From: Nesterenkonia aurantiaca
GTDB lineage: Bacteria; Actinomycetota; Actinomycetes; Actinomycetales; Micrococcaceae
Assembly: GCF_004364585.1 (NCBI RefSeq)
Contig: NZ_SOAN01000003.1
Coordinates: 186,001 to 250,000 of the forward strand
Length of the DNA stretch: 64,000 nucleotides
Direction: 5' to 3'
The notes beneath the pieces are model-generated. The model was not told the origin of the DNA and did no database searches. It worked only from the letters and a program-made list of their open reading frames with translations. The stretch's first letter is position 1; each line of letters starts with the position of its first letter. Positions 57,262 through 64,000 of the stretch are shown piece after piece. The position numbers were made by a program, and so were the translations under genes.

Positions 57262-57332
57262 ATCTGGCACGCCGAGCGGGAGAGGCTGGTCACAGCTCGT
57301 CAGACGGCGAGCAGCGACGAGGAGGCCCGCCT

Positions 57333-58004
57333 GTGATTATTGCTACCAGAACGCGTTCAGACCACAAGATCCACTCGCTGGTCCTCGCCGAACTCGACTG
57401 GACTCCTGATCTCGACGCCTCGGAGATCCAGGTCGAGGTGGAGGCGTCTGTCGTCACGCTCTCGGGGGCGGTGGGGGATTACTTCGAACTCCTCGCGGCC
57501 TCGCGCGCCATGCGCCGGGTCCACGGCATCGCGGGCGTGACGAACCACCTCATCGTGAACCCACGGTCGGCCAAATGGGTCACCGACGCCGACATCGCCC
57601 GGGTCGCGGAACGCGCACTGACCTGGTCTGCGAACATCCCGGCCAGCGTGCGGCCACAGGTGGACTCCGGGTGCATCACGCTCACCGGGCAGGTCGACTG
57701 GCACTTCCAACGTGATGCCGCCGAGCGGGCCGTGGAGAACATTCGCGGGGTCCGGTCGGTGCTCAACGAGATCAGGCTGATCTCCCGCCCAGGCGCCGAA
57801 GACGCCGCAGAACGCATCCGCACCGCGCTGTTTCGCAACCCACAGGTCGACGCCAGCCATATCAACGTCACCGTGGTCGAGAACACGGCGGTGCTCACCG
57901 GCTATGTCACCACCCTGGCGCAGAAGAACCAGGCCGGGGCGGCCACCTGGTCCTCCCCGGACGTCACCCAGGTCGACAATCGGATCAACGTTCGACCCTA
58001 CTGA
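57333..58004 (+). CDS. BON domain-containing protein, three repeats
   Basis: 223 residues, no signal peptide. Three BON domains: about 10-75 (VLAELDWTPDLDASEIQVEVEASVVTLSGAVGDYFELLAASRAMRRVHGIAGVTNHLIV), 85-150 (ALTWSANIPASVRPQVDSGCITLTGQVDWHFQRDAAERAVENIRGVRSVLNEI) and 155-220 (AALFRNPQVDASHINVTVVENTAVLTGYVTT). BON domains bind phospholipid or other surfaces; soluble three-BON proteins of actinobacteria are linked to redox, hypoxia or stress responses. GAGGAGG lies eight bases ahead of GTG 57333. Confidence 0.88.
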   Translation: MIIATRTRSDHKIHSLVLAELDWTPDLDASEIQVEVEASVVTLSGAVGDYFELLAASRAMRRVHGIAGVTNHLIVNPRSAKWVTDADIARVAERALTWSANIPASVRPQVDSGCITLTGQVDWHFQRDAAERAVENIRGVRSVLNEIRLISRPGAEDAAERIRTALFRNPQVDASHINVTVVENTAVLTGYVTTLAQKNQAGAATWSSPDVTQVDNRINVRPY

Positions 58005-58107
58005 GCGGCACGCGGCCGGGCCGCGGGAGCCGGTCGATCCCGATCGAGGACGGTCATCCGAAGCGCTGACCGATCTCAGTTCCACAGAACCACAGCGCAG
58101 GGGGCGC

Positions 58108-58395
58108 ATGATGTTCGATTGGCTCTATCTCTGGAATCTGATCTGGTCCTTCTTCCTGATCCTATCCCTGGTCTTCGTGCCGGCCTTCATGGTGCTCGTC
58201 TACTTCATCACCCGGGAGTCCAGGGCGCAGGAGACCCTCGCGCAGACCCGCAGGCCTGCCCGAGGATCCTCTGAGAAGAACACCGCAGCGACCACGGGTG
58301 TGGTCGGTGCGCCGTCGATCCCGCCGCTCGCGCGGCCCTCGATCCCGCCGCTGGGTCGTCGCGCCGCCCGCCACCAGGGCAGGAGGGCCGCGTGA
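58108..58395 (+). CDS. Small single-helix membrane protein
   Basis: 95 residues, unrecognised. One strong membrane helix (LIWSFFLILSLVFVPAFMVLVYFI) is followed by a cytoplasmic Arg/Pro tail with a repeated SIPPLxRP motif (APSIPPLARPSIPPLGRR). The N terminus and helix resemble short Ykt/PLDc-N-like actinobacterial peptides, but no family is certain. AGGGGGCG precedes ATG 58108. It follows the BON gene by about 100 bases and may share its transcript. Confidence 0.65.
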   Translation: MMFDWLYLWNLIWSFFLILSLVFVPAFMVLVYFITRESRAQETLAQTRRPARGSSEKNTAATTGVVGAPSIPPLARPSIPPLGRRAARHQGRRAA

Positions 58396-58449
58396 CGCCC
58401 GCAGCAGGTGCAGGCGCGCTTCGGCCCGTCGGCCACAGCGGCAGCCGGA

Positions 58450-58953
58450 TCAGCTGCGGCTGGAGATCCAGGCGCTGACCTCGCGGGCCTGCAGGTCCAC
58501 GAACTTGCGCATATACGGCTCCGCGGCTGCCTTGATCTTCTTGCCCACGATCGGGATGCTGACGTTGACGTCGCCACGGACCGTGGAGAGCGTCTCGGTG
58601 GCCCCGCGCACATGCAGGTTCTGCGCGGACTGCGCGGAGACCGGAGCCGAGGAGATCTTCACCGCAGTGTCGGCCCGGCGTGAACCCGCGGCGTCGGGTG
58701 CGCCCCAGGAGTGGGTCACGTGCACGCTGACCTCGCCCTTGATGACCTTCTTGGCGATCTCCGGCAGCTTCTCGGCCGACATCGACTGCTCGGTGATGAT
58801 CTCGAAGGGACCCTCCAGCGGACCGACGACCTCGAAGCTCACCAGCTTCGCACCGACCTTCTTCGAGAGGTGCTCATTGAAGTCTCGATCGGCGTAGGCC
58901 TTGATGATGTCCTGCGCGCTGTGCGGAATCACGAGCTCTGATTCAAGTGCCAC
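58450..58953 (-). CDS. DUF2505 domain-containing protein
   Basis: 167 residues, SRPBCC-like fold. N terminus LESELVIPHSAQDIIKAYADRDFNEHLSKKVGAKLVSFEV; then VSVHVTHSWGAPDAAGSRRADTAVKISSAPVSAQ, and a C-terminal helix VGKKIKAAAEPYMRKFVDLQAREVSAWI, all fitting DUF2505 of actinobacteria. Function unknown; SRPBCC relatives bind hydrophobic ligands. GTG 58953 has GAGGAG ahead. Divergent from the antiporter gene. Confidence 0.88.
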   Translation of the reverse strand: MALESELVIPHSAQDIIKAYADRDFNEHLSKKVGAKLVSFEVVGPLEGPFEIITEQSMSAEKLPEIAKKVIKGEVSVHVTHSWGAPDAAGSRRADTAVKISSAPVSAQSAQNLHVRGATETLSTVRGDVNVSIPIVGKKIKAAAEPYMRKFVDLQAREVSAWISSRS

Positions 58954-59020
58954 TGGTGGTCTCCTCGTTGACGTCTTGCTGAAGGCGTTCGGCGACGGCG
59001 GTCACGGAACTTTCCCATTG

Positions 59021-59026
59021 TAAAGT
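59021..59026 (+). promoter_or_regulatory. -10 element for leaderless antiporter transcript
   Basis: TAAAGT, seven bases before GTG 59034. Confidence 0.5.
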
Positions 59027-59033
59027 TGCGCGA

Positions 59034-60260
59034 GTGACCATCATGACTCTTCTCCTGCTCCTGGGCGGTTTCGTCCTGCTCGTCGGCGGTGGCGAGGCCC
59101 TGGTTCGAGGGGCTGCCTCGCTGGGCCGCACCGTCGGCCTGTCCTCCCTGATCGTCGGCCTGACCGTGGTCTCCTCCGCCACCTCGGCCCCCGAGCTGGC
59201 CGTGAGCACCGGCGCCGCGCTCAGCGGCTCACCCGGACTCGCCCTGGGCAACGTCGTGGGCAGCAACATCGCCAACATCCTCTTCGTCCTCGGACTCACC
59301 GCGATCTTCGGGGCGCTGGTGGTCAAGGTCCAGCTGATCAAGGTCGACATCCCGATCATGATCGGGTTCTCCGTGATCGCGCTGCTGATGGCGCTCGACG
59401 GCGGCGTCAGCACCCTTGAAGGCTCCGTGCTGGTGGGGCTGCTGGTGGTCTACCTCGCGGTCACCGTGGTGCTCGCCCGGCGTCAGACACGACGCGAGCA
59501 GGCCGCTTCGAGCGAGCAGGCCATCTCGAGCCAACAGGGCACGCTCGACGTCGACCGGGCGGTCGGCGGCGGCTCGGTGAAGCTGACCAAGGGGCTGCGC
59601 ACCACGAAGCGGCGCTCGATCATGGTGGACCTGGGGCTGCTCGCCGTGGGCATCGCGCTGCTCGTGGTCGGCGCACAGATGCTGGTCTCGGCGGCGAGCA
59701 GCATCGCGCTGTCCCTGGGGGTCAGCGACCTGATCATCGGGCTGACCATCGTGGCCATCGGCACCTCGCTGCCGGAGCTCGCCACCAGCGTCATCGCGGC
59801 GCTGCGCGGAGAACGTGACATGGCGGTGGGTAACCTGGTGGGCAGCAACATCTTCAACATCGGTGCGGTCCTCGGGCTGACCTCGATCATCTCTCCCGAG
59901 GGGGTGGAGGTCGCCTCCGCCGCCGTGAACTTCGACCTGCCGGTGATGATCGCCACCGCGATGGTCCTGCTTCCGCTGGCGTTCACCGCCCAGGCGATCG
60001 GACGCTGGGAGGGACTGGTCCTGGTGACGTTCTACAGCGCGTATGTGGTCTACCTGGTGCTCTACGCCGCCGGTCACGCCGCGCTGCAGCCCTTCAGCTC
60101 CGCGATGCTCTGGTTCGTGCTGCCGATCACCGCGCTCTGGATCACCGCCCTGGTCGGCTACGAGATCGGGGTGCTGCGCACCCGCCGCGCGGCCCGGACC
60201 GGGAAGCTCCCGGGCGGCGGGTCATCCGCGGAGGAGCCCGGCAGGACCGGGGCACCCTAG
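59034..60260 (+). CDS. Calcium/sodium antiporter (CaCA family)
   Basis: 408 residues, ten helices in two inverted halves. Alpha-1 repeat: LIVGLTVVSSATSAPELAVSTGAALSGSPGLALGNVVGSNIANI. Alpha-2: LIIGLTIVAIGTSLPELATSVIAALRGERDMAVGNLVGSNIFNI. The acidic residues in both PEL motifs bind the ions; alpha-1 has SATSAPE in place of the usual GTS-PE. The central loop (about 150-200) is Gln/Ser-rich. Family YrbG-like. Starts at GTG on promoter spacing; ATG 59043 is the other choice. Confidence 0.93.
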   Translation: MTIMTLLLLLGGFVLLVGGGEALVRGAASLGRTVGLSSLIVGLTVVSSATSAPELAVSTGAALSGSPGLALGNVVGSNIANILFVLGLTAIFGALVVKVQLIKVDIPIMIGFSVIALLMALDGGVSTLEGSVLVGLLVVYLAVTVVLARRQTRREQAASSEQAISSQQGTLDVDRAVGGGSVKLTKGLRTTKRRSIMVDLGLLAVGIALLVVGAQMLVSAASSIALSLGVSDLIIGLTIVAIGTSLPELATSVIAALRGERDMAVGNLVGSNIFNIGAVLGLTSIISPEGVEVASAAVNFDLPVMIATAMVLLPLAFTAQAIGRWEGLVLVTFYSAYVVYLVLYAAGHAALQPFSSAMLWFVLPITALWITALVGYEIGVLRTRRAARTGKLPGGGSSAEEPGRTGAP

Positions 60261-60392
60261 CCGGATCAGCGAGTATCCTGTGGGAGGCCCGAACTCACGA
60301 ATCTCCCACCGCGCCGAAACCCCACCGCGCCGAAAACCCCGCCCGCGGATCTCCGGCATCGTCCTGTATGCGAAATGAGGCGTCACTCTTCT

Positions 60393-63300
60393 ATGGCTCT
60401 GTCAGGTCTGCGCGCAGCGCTCACGGCGAACTCCTCCTATAAGCGGGTCGCCGCGGCCGCCGCCCACCCGGCAGGGGAGCGCACCGAGGAGCTGCAGATC
60501 GCCTCGACCACCGGGCTGCGTCCCGCGCTGATCGCGGAGATCGCCACCACGCTGCGCCGCACCAGCTCCACCGGCACGCTGCTGGCCGTCACGGCCACGG
60601 ACCGCGAGGCGGATGAGCTGGCCACCTCGCTCGCCGCCTACGCCCCTGACGCCGCCGTGGCGCACTTCCCCTCCTGGGAGACCCTGCCCCACGAGCGGCT
60701 CTCCCCACGTTCCGACACTGTCGGACGCCGGCTCGGGGTGCTGCGCCGGCTCGCCCACCCGGATCAGGCCGGAGGGGTGCTCGACGTCGTCGTCGCCCCG
60801 GTCCGCGCGGTGGTGCAGCCGCTGGTCGCCGGGCTGGGCGACCTCGCGCCGGTGCGGCTGAAGGTCGGTGAGTTCGCGGACTTCGACCAGACCGTCGCGC
60901 AGCTCGCCGACGCCGCCTACTCCAGGGTGGACATGGTCACCCGGCGCGGCGAGTTCGCCGTGCGCGGCGGGATCCTCGACGTCTTCCCGCCCACCGAGCC
61001 GCATCCGGTGCGCATCGAGTTCTTCGGCGACGAGGTCGAACAGATGCGCTGGTTCGCCGTGGCCGATCAACGCTCGCTGGACACCGAGTCCACCGAGCAC
61101 CCCGAGGTGCTCGACGCCGCCCCCTGCCGCGAACTGCTGATCACCGAGGCCGTGAAGGCCCGCGCCAAGGAGCTCATCGCGCAGATGCCGCACGCCGCGG
61201 ATCTGCTCACCAAGCTCGCGGAGGGGATCGCGGCCGAGGGCATGGAGTCCCTGGCTCCGGTGCTGGTGCCCGAGATGGTGCCCTTCGTGGACCAGCTGCC
61301 CGCCGGTTCGCTCACCGTGGTGATCGAACCCGAGAAGACCCGTGGACGCGCCCATGACCTGGCCGCCACCAACGAGGAGTTCCTCGCCGCCGCGTGGTCC
61401 GCAGCCCCCGACGGCGCGGCCGCACCGTTGGACCTCAGCGGCACCCAGATCGGCAGCGAGCAGCAGGGCCTGGCCTCTGGGGGCTTCGCCAGCCTCGCTG
61501 AGACCCGGGACGCCTCGATCGCCCACGGGGCCGGCTGGTGGTCGATGACCTCGCTGGGACTGGACGAGGAGCTGGAACAGGACGCCGACATCGTCTCGAT
61601 CGCCTCCCGCGAGCCGATCGGCTACCGCGGCAGCGTCGAAGACGTGATGACCTTCCTGGGCGAGCGGGCCAAGGCGAACTGGTCCGTGGTGGTCACCACC
61701 GCCGCCGCCGGTTCCGCCCAGCGGGTCCAGGAGCTGCTCAACGAGCACGAGGTGCCCTGCGTCCGGGTCGAGACCCTGGACCAGCCCCCGGCCCAGGGCA
61801 CGATCACAATCTCCACCGCGAACGTCTCCGAGGGCTTCGCCGTGGACCCGCTGCAGCTGGCGCTGCTCACCGAGTCGGAGATGCTCGGCCGCGCGATCCG
61901 GCAGGACTCCGGCTCCGCCCGGAAGGTCCCGGCCCGGCGTCGTCGTCACGTGGTGGACCCGCTGGCGCTGAAGCCCGGAGACTATGTGGTCCACGAGCAG
62001 CACGGCATCGGGCAGTTCGTGGAGCTGATCCAGCGCAAGGTCGGCTCCCCGCAGGCGATCAAGGCCGGCACCGCGGGCATCCGCGAGTACCTGGTCCTTG
62101 AGTACGCCGCCTCCAAGCGCGGCGGCGCCAAGGACCGGCTGATGGTCCCCACCGACCAGCTGGACCAGGTCTCGCAGTATGTCGGCGGAGAGGCGCCCTC
62201 GCTCTCCAAGATGGGCGGCAGCGACTGGTCCCAGACCAAGCGCAAGGCCAAGAAGGCGGTCAAGGAGATCGCCGGCGAGCTGATCAGGCTCTACGCGGCA
62301 CGCATGGCCTCGCGCGGGTTTTCCTTCGGCCCCGACACACCCTGGCAGTCGGAGCTGGAGGACGCCTTCCCGTATGCCGAGACCCCGGACCAGCTCACCG
62401 CCACCGATGAGGTCAAGGCCGATATGCAGCGCGAGATCCCGATGGACCGGCTGATCTCCGGCGACGTGGGCTACGGCAAGACCGAGATCGCGATCCGCGC
62501 CGCGTTCAAGGCGGTGCAGGACGGCAAGCAGGTCGCCGTGCTGGTGCCCACCACACTTCTGGTCTCCCAGCACTACGAGACCTTCACCGAGCGCTACGCC
62601 GGGTTCCCGGTGCGGGTGGCCCCGCTCTCGCGGTTCCAGACCGCCAAGGAGTCCAAGGAGACGATGGCGGGTCTGCGCGAGGGCAGCGTGGACATCGTCA
62701 TCGGCACCCACCGGCTGCTCTCCAAGGAGGTCGACTTCCACGACCTGGGCCTGGTGATCATCGACGAGGAGCAGCGCTTCGGCGTCGAGCACAAGGAACA
62801 GCTCAAGAAGATGCGCACCAACGTGGACGTGCTGGCCATGTCCGCCACCCCGATCCCGCGCACCCTGGAGATGTCCATGGCCGGGATCCGGGAGACCTCC
62901 ACGCTGGCCACTCCGCCGGAGGAGCGGCACCCGGTGCTCACCTATGTCGGGCCCTACACCGATAAGCAGGTCTCGGCCGCGATCCGCCGCGAGCTGATGC
63001 GCGAGGGCCAGGTCTTCTTCGTGCACAACCGGGTCGCCTCCATCGACGCCACCGCCGCGAGGATCCGCGAGCTGGTCCCCGAGGCACGCGTGGAGGTCGC
63101 CCACGGTCAGATGAGCGAGACCCGGCTGGAGCAGATCATCCAGGACTTCTGGGAGAAGCGCTTCGACGTGCTGGTCTCCACCACGATCATCGAGACCGGC
63201 CTGGACATCTCCAACGCCAACACCCTGATCGTGGACCGGGCCTCCACCTACGGGCTCTCGCAGCTGCACCAGCTGCGCGGACGCGTCGGGCGTTCCCGAG

Positions 63301-64000
63301 AGCGGGCCTACGCCTACTTCCTCTACCCGGCGGAGAAGCCGCTGGGCGAGGTGGCTCTGGAGCGGCTGCGCGCGGTGGCGGCGAACAACGAGCTCGGTGC
63401 CGGCTTGCAGCTGGCCATGAAGGACCTCGAGATCCGCGGCGCCGGCAACATGCTGGGCGGGGAACAGTCCGGGCACATCGCCGGGGTCGGCTTCGACCTG
63501 TACCTGCGCCTGGTCGGTGAGGCGGTGGCCGACTATCGCGGGGACACCGAGGAGACCTTCACCGAGGTCAAGATCGAGCTTCCGATCAACGCCCACCTGC
63601 CCCACGACTATGTTCCGGGGGAGCGGCTGCGCCTGGAGGGCTACCGCAAGCTCGCCGCGGCGGACACCGAGGAGAAGATCGCCGAGGTCATCACCGAATG
63701 GCAGGACCGCTACGGCGACCTGCCCGACCCGGTGACCAACATCGTGGAGGTGGCCCGGTTCCGCAACCGCGCCCGGGCCGCGGGCATCCACGACGTCGGC
63801 ACCCAGGGTCAGTCCATCCGGTTCGCCCCGGTGGCCGAGCTCGCGGAGTCCAAGGCGATGCGTCTGGAGCGGATGTATCCGGGCAGTCAGCACAAGGTCA
63901 CCATGAAGCAGGTGCTGATCCCCAAGCCCAAGACCAGCGGGATCACCGGCGTGGAGCTCACCGACGGGGAGCTGCTGGCCTGGCTGAATCAGGTCTTCGA
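60393..64000 (+). CDS. mfd: Transcription-repair coupling factor Mfd (partial, cut by window end)
   Basis: 1202 residues visible, close to full length. UvrB-like N-terminal region: VAHFPSWETLPHERLSPRSDTVGRRLGVLRRL and FAVRGGILDVFPPTEPHPVRIEFFGDEV. RNA-polymerase-interacting domain: LKPGDYVVHEQHGIGQF. RecG-like motor: RLISGDVGYGKTEIAIRAAFKAV (Walker A), VIIDEEQRFGVEHKEQLK (DEEQ), AMSATPIPRTLEMSMAGIRE and the TRG motif MKDLEIRGAGNMLGGEQSGHIAGVGFDLY. It removes stalled RNA polymerase and recruits UvrA. The 132-base spacer from the antiporter holds a TATCCT (about 60285) and a short tandem repeat (CACCGCGCCGAAA twice). Confidence 0.97.
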   Translation, partial: MALSGLRAALTANSSYKRVAAAAAHPAGERTEELQIASTTGLRPALIAEIATTLRRTSSTGTLLAVTATDREADELATSLAAYAPDAAVAHFPSWETLPHERLSPRSDTVGRRLGVLRRLAHPDQAGGVLDVVVAPVRAVVQPLVAGLGDLAPVRLKVGEFADFDQTVAQLADAAYSRVDMVTRRGEFAVRGGILDVFPPTEPHPVRIEFFGDEVEQMRWFAVADQRSLDTESTEHPEVLDAAPCRELLITEAVKARAKELIAQMPHAADLLTKLAEGIAAEGMESLAPVLVPEMVPFVDQLPAGSLTVVIEPEKTRGRAHDLAATNEEFLAAAWSAAPDGAAAPLDLSGTQIGSEQQGLASGGFASLAETRDASIAHGAGWWSMTSLGLDEELEQDADIVSIASREPIGYRGSVEDVMTFLGERAKANWSVVVTTAAAGSAQRVQELLNEHEVPCVRVETLDQPPAQGTITISTANVSEGFAVDPLQLALLTESEMLGRAIRQDSGSARKVPARRRRHVVDPLALKPGDYVVHEQHGIGQFVELIQRKVGSPQAIKAGTAGIREYLVLEYAASKRGGAKDRLMVPTDQLDQVSQYVGGEAPSLSKMGGSDWSQTKRKAKKAVKEIAGELIRLYAARMASRGFSFGPDTPWQSELEDAFPYAETPDQLTATDEVKADMQREIPMDRLISGDVGYGKTEIAIRAAFKAVQDGKQVAVLVPTTLLVSQHYETFTERYAGFPVRVAPLSRFQTAKESKETMAGLREGSVDIVIGTHRLLSKEVDFHDLGLVIIDEEQRFGVEHKEQLKKMRTNVDVLAMSATPIPRTLEMSMAGIRETSTLATPPEERHPVLTYVGPYTDKQVSAAIRRELMREGQVFFVHNRVASIDATAARIRELVPEARVEVAHGQMSETRLEQIIQDFWEKRFDVLVSTTIIETGLDISNANTLIVDRASTYGLSQLHQLRGRVGRSRERAYAYFLYPAEKPLGEVALERLRAVAANNELGAGLQLAMKDLEIRGAGNMLGGEQSGHIAGVGFDLYLRLVGEAVADYRGDTEETFTEVKIELPINAHLPHDYVPGERLRLEGYRKLAAADTEEKIAEVITEWQDRYGDLPDPVTNIVEVARFRNRARAAGIHDVGTQGQSIRFAPVAELAESKAMRLERMYPGSQHKVTMKQVLIPKPKTSGITGVELTDGELLAWLNQVF

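Noticed and set aside
60402-63893. 1163-codon open frame on the minus strand
   Set aside because: It is exactly antisense to mfd, translates to Gly/Asp/His/Arg-rich sequence without domains, and reflects high GC keeping stops out of the opposite frame.

Overview
The window is a 64 kb stretch of high-GC actinobacterial chromosome. Gene content and order (SURF1, DUF3817 and guaA; tatD, rsmA, ispE and an ABC-F ATPase; tRNA-Gln, glmU and prs; rplY, pth and mfd) fit Micrococcales, most likely Micrococcaceae. The genus could be Nesterenkonia or a relative, but that is a guess. There is no rRNA operon, CRISPR array, prophage or intact insertion sequence. Mfd runs off the right edge.

Layout. 0.2-13.5 kb: accessory metabolism (TetR, aldehyde dehydrogenase, DUF4188, PEP-mutase-like enzyme, racemase, VOC protein, MFS pump, alpha/beta hydrolase) mixed with membrane proteins (RDD, SpoIIM, DUF1461, SURF1, DUF3817). 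13.7-22.8 kb: guaA, DUF456, a very large helicase/nuclease-like protein whose catalytic signatures look altered, a small partner protein, a SAF-domain protein, an FmdB zinc ribbon and 5-formyl-THF cyclo-ligase. 22.8-38 kb: mostly housekeeping genes (protein O-mannosyltransferase, rsmI, acyl-CoA synthetase, tatD, rsmA, ispE, ABC-F, tRNA-Gln, glmU, prs), interrupted by a lone endonuclease-like gene between two copies of a short repeat. 38-55.6 kb: a catabolic island. A TRAP transporter operon (dctQ-dctM-shikimate-dehydrogenase-like-dctP-phosphotriesterase-like-tetR) lies about 8 kb from 3-dehydroshikimate dehydratase, an IclR regulator and the lower beta-ketoadipate enzymes (thiolase and two CoA-transferase subunits). 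I infer that these take up and degrade a hydroaromatic acid such as shikimate. The ring-cleavage genes between protocatechuate and 3-oxoadipate are not in the window. In the same island are a flavin disulfide oxidoreductase, a GltS-type symporter and a divergent YczE/MocR pair. 55.8-64 kb: rplY, pth, a BON-domain stress protein, DUF2505, a Ca/Na antiporter and mfd.

Signals beyond the genes. (1) Two families of fixed-length intergenic palindromes: four copies of exactly 61 bp and two of exactly 68 bp, each with conserved ends and diverged cores. A single 57-bp palindrome may be a third type. (2) Ten genes have a TAnnnT hexamer exactly six bases before the start codon, the signature of leaderless mRNAs; four more have a gap of 7 or 8. 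(3) Several well-formed candidate operators sit in the promoters of the catabolic and regulatory genes. (4) The 1398-residue helicase-like protein has Walker A Lys replaced by Gln, a rearranged Walker B and an apparently degraded nuclease motif.
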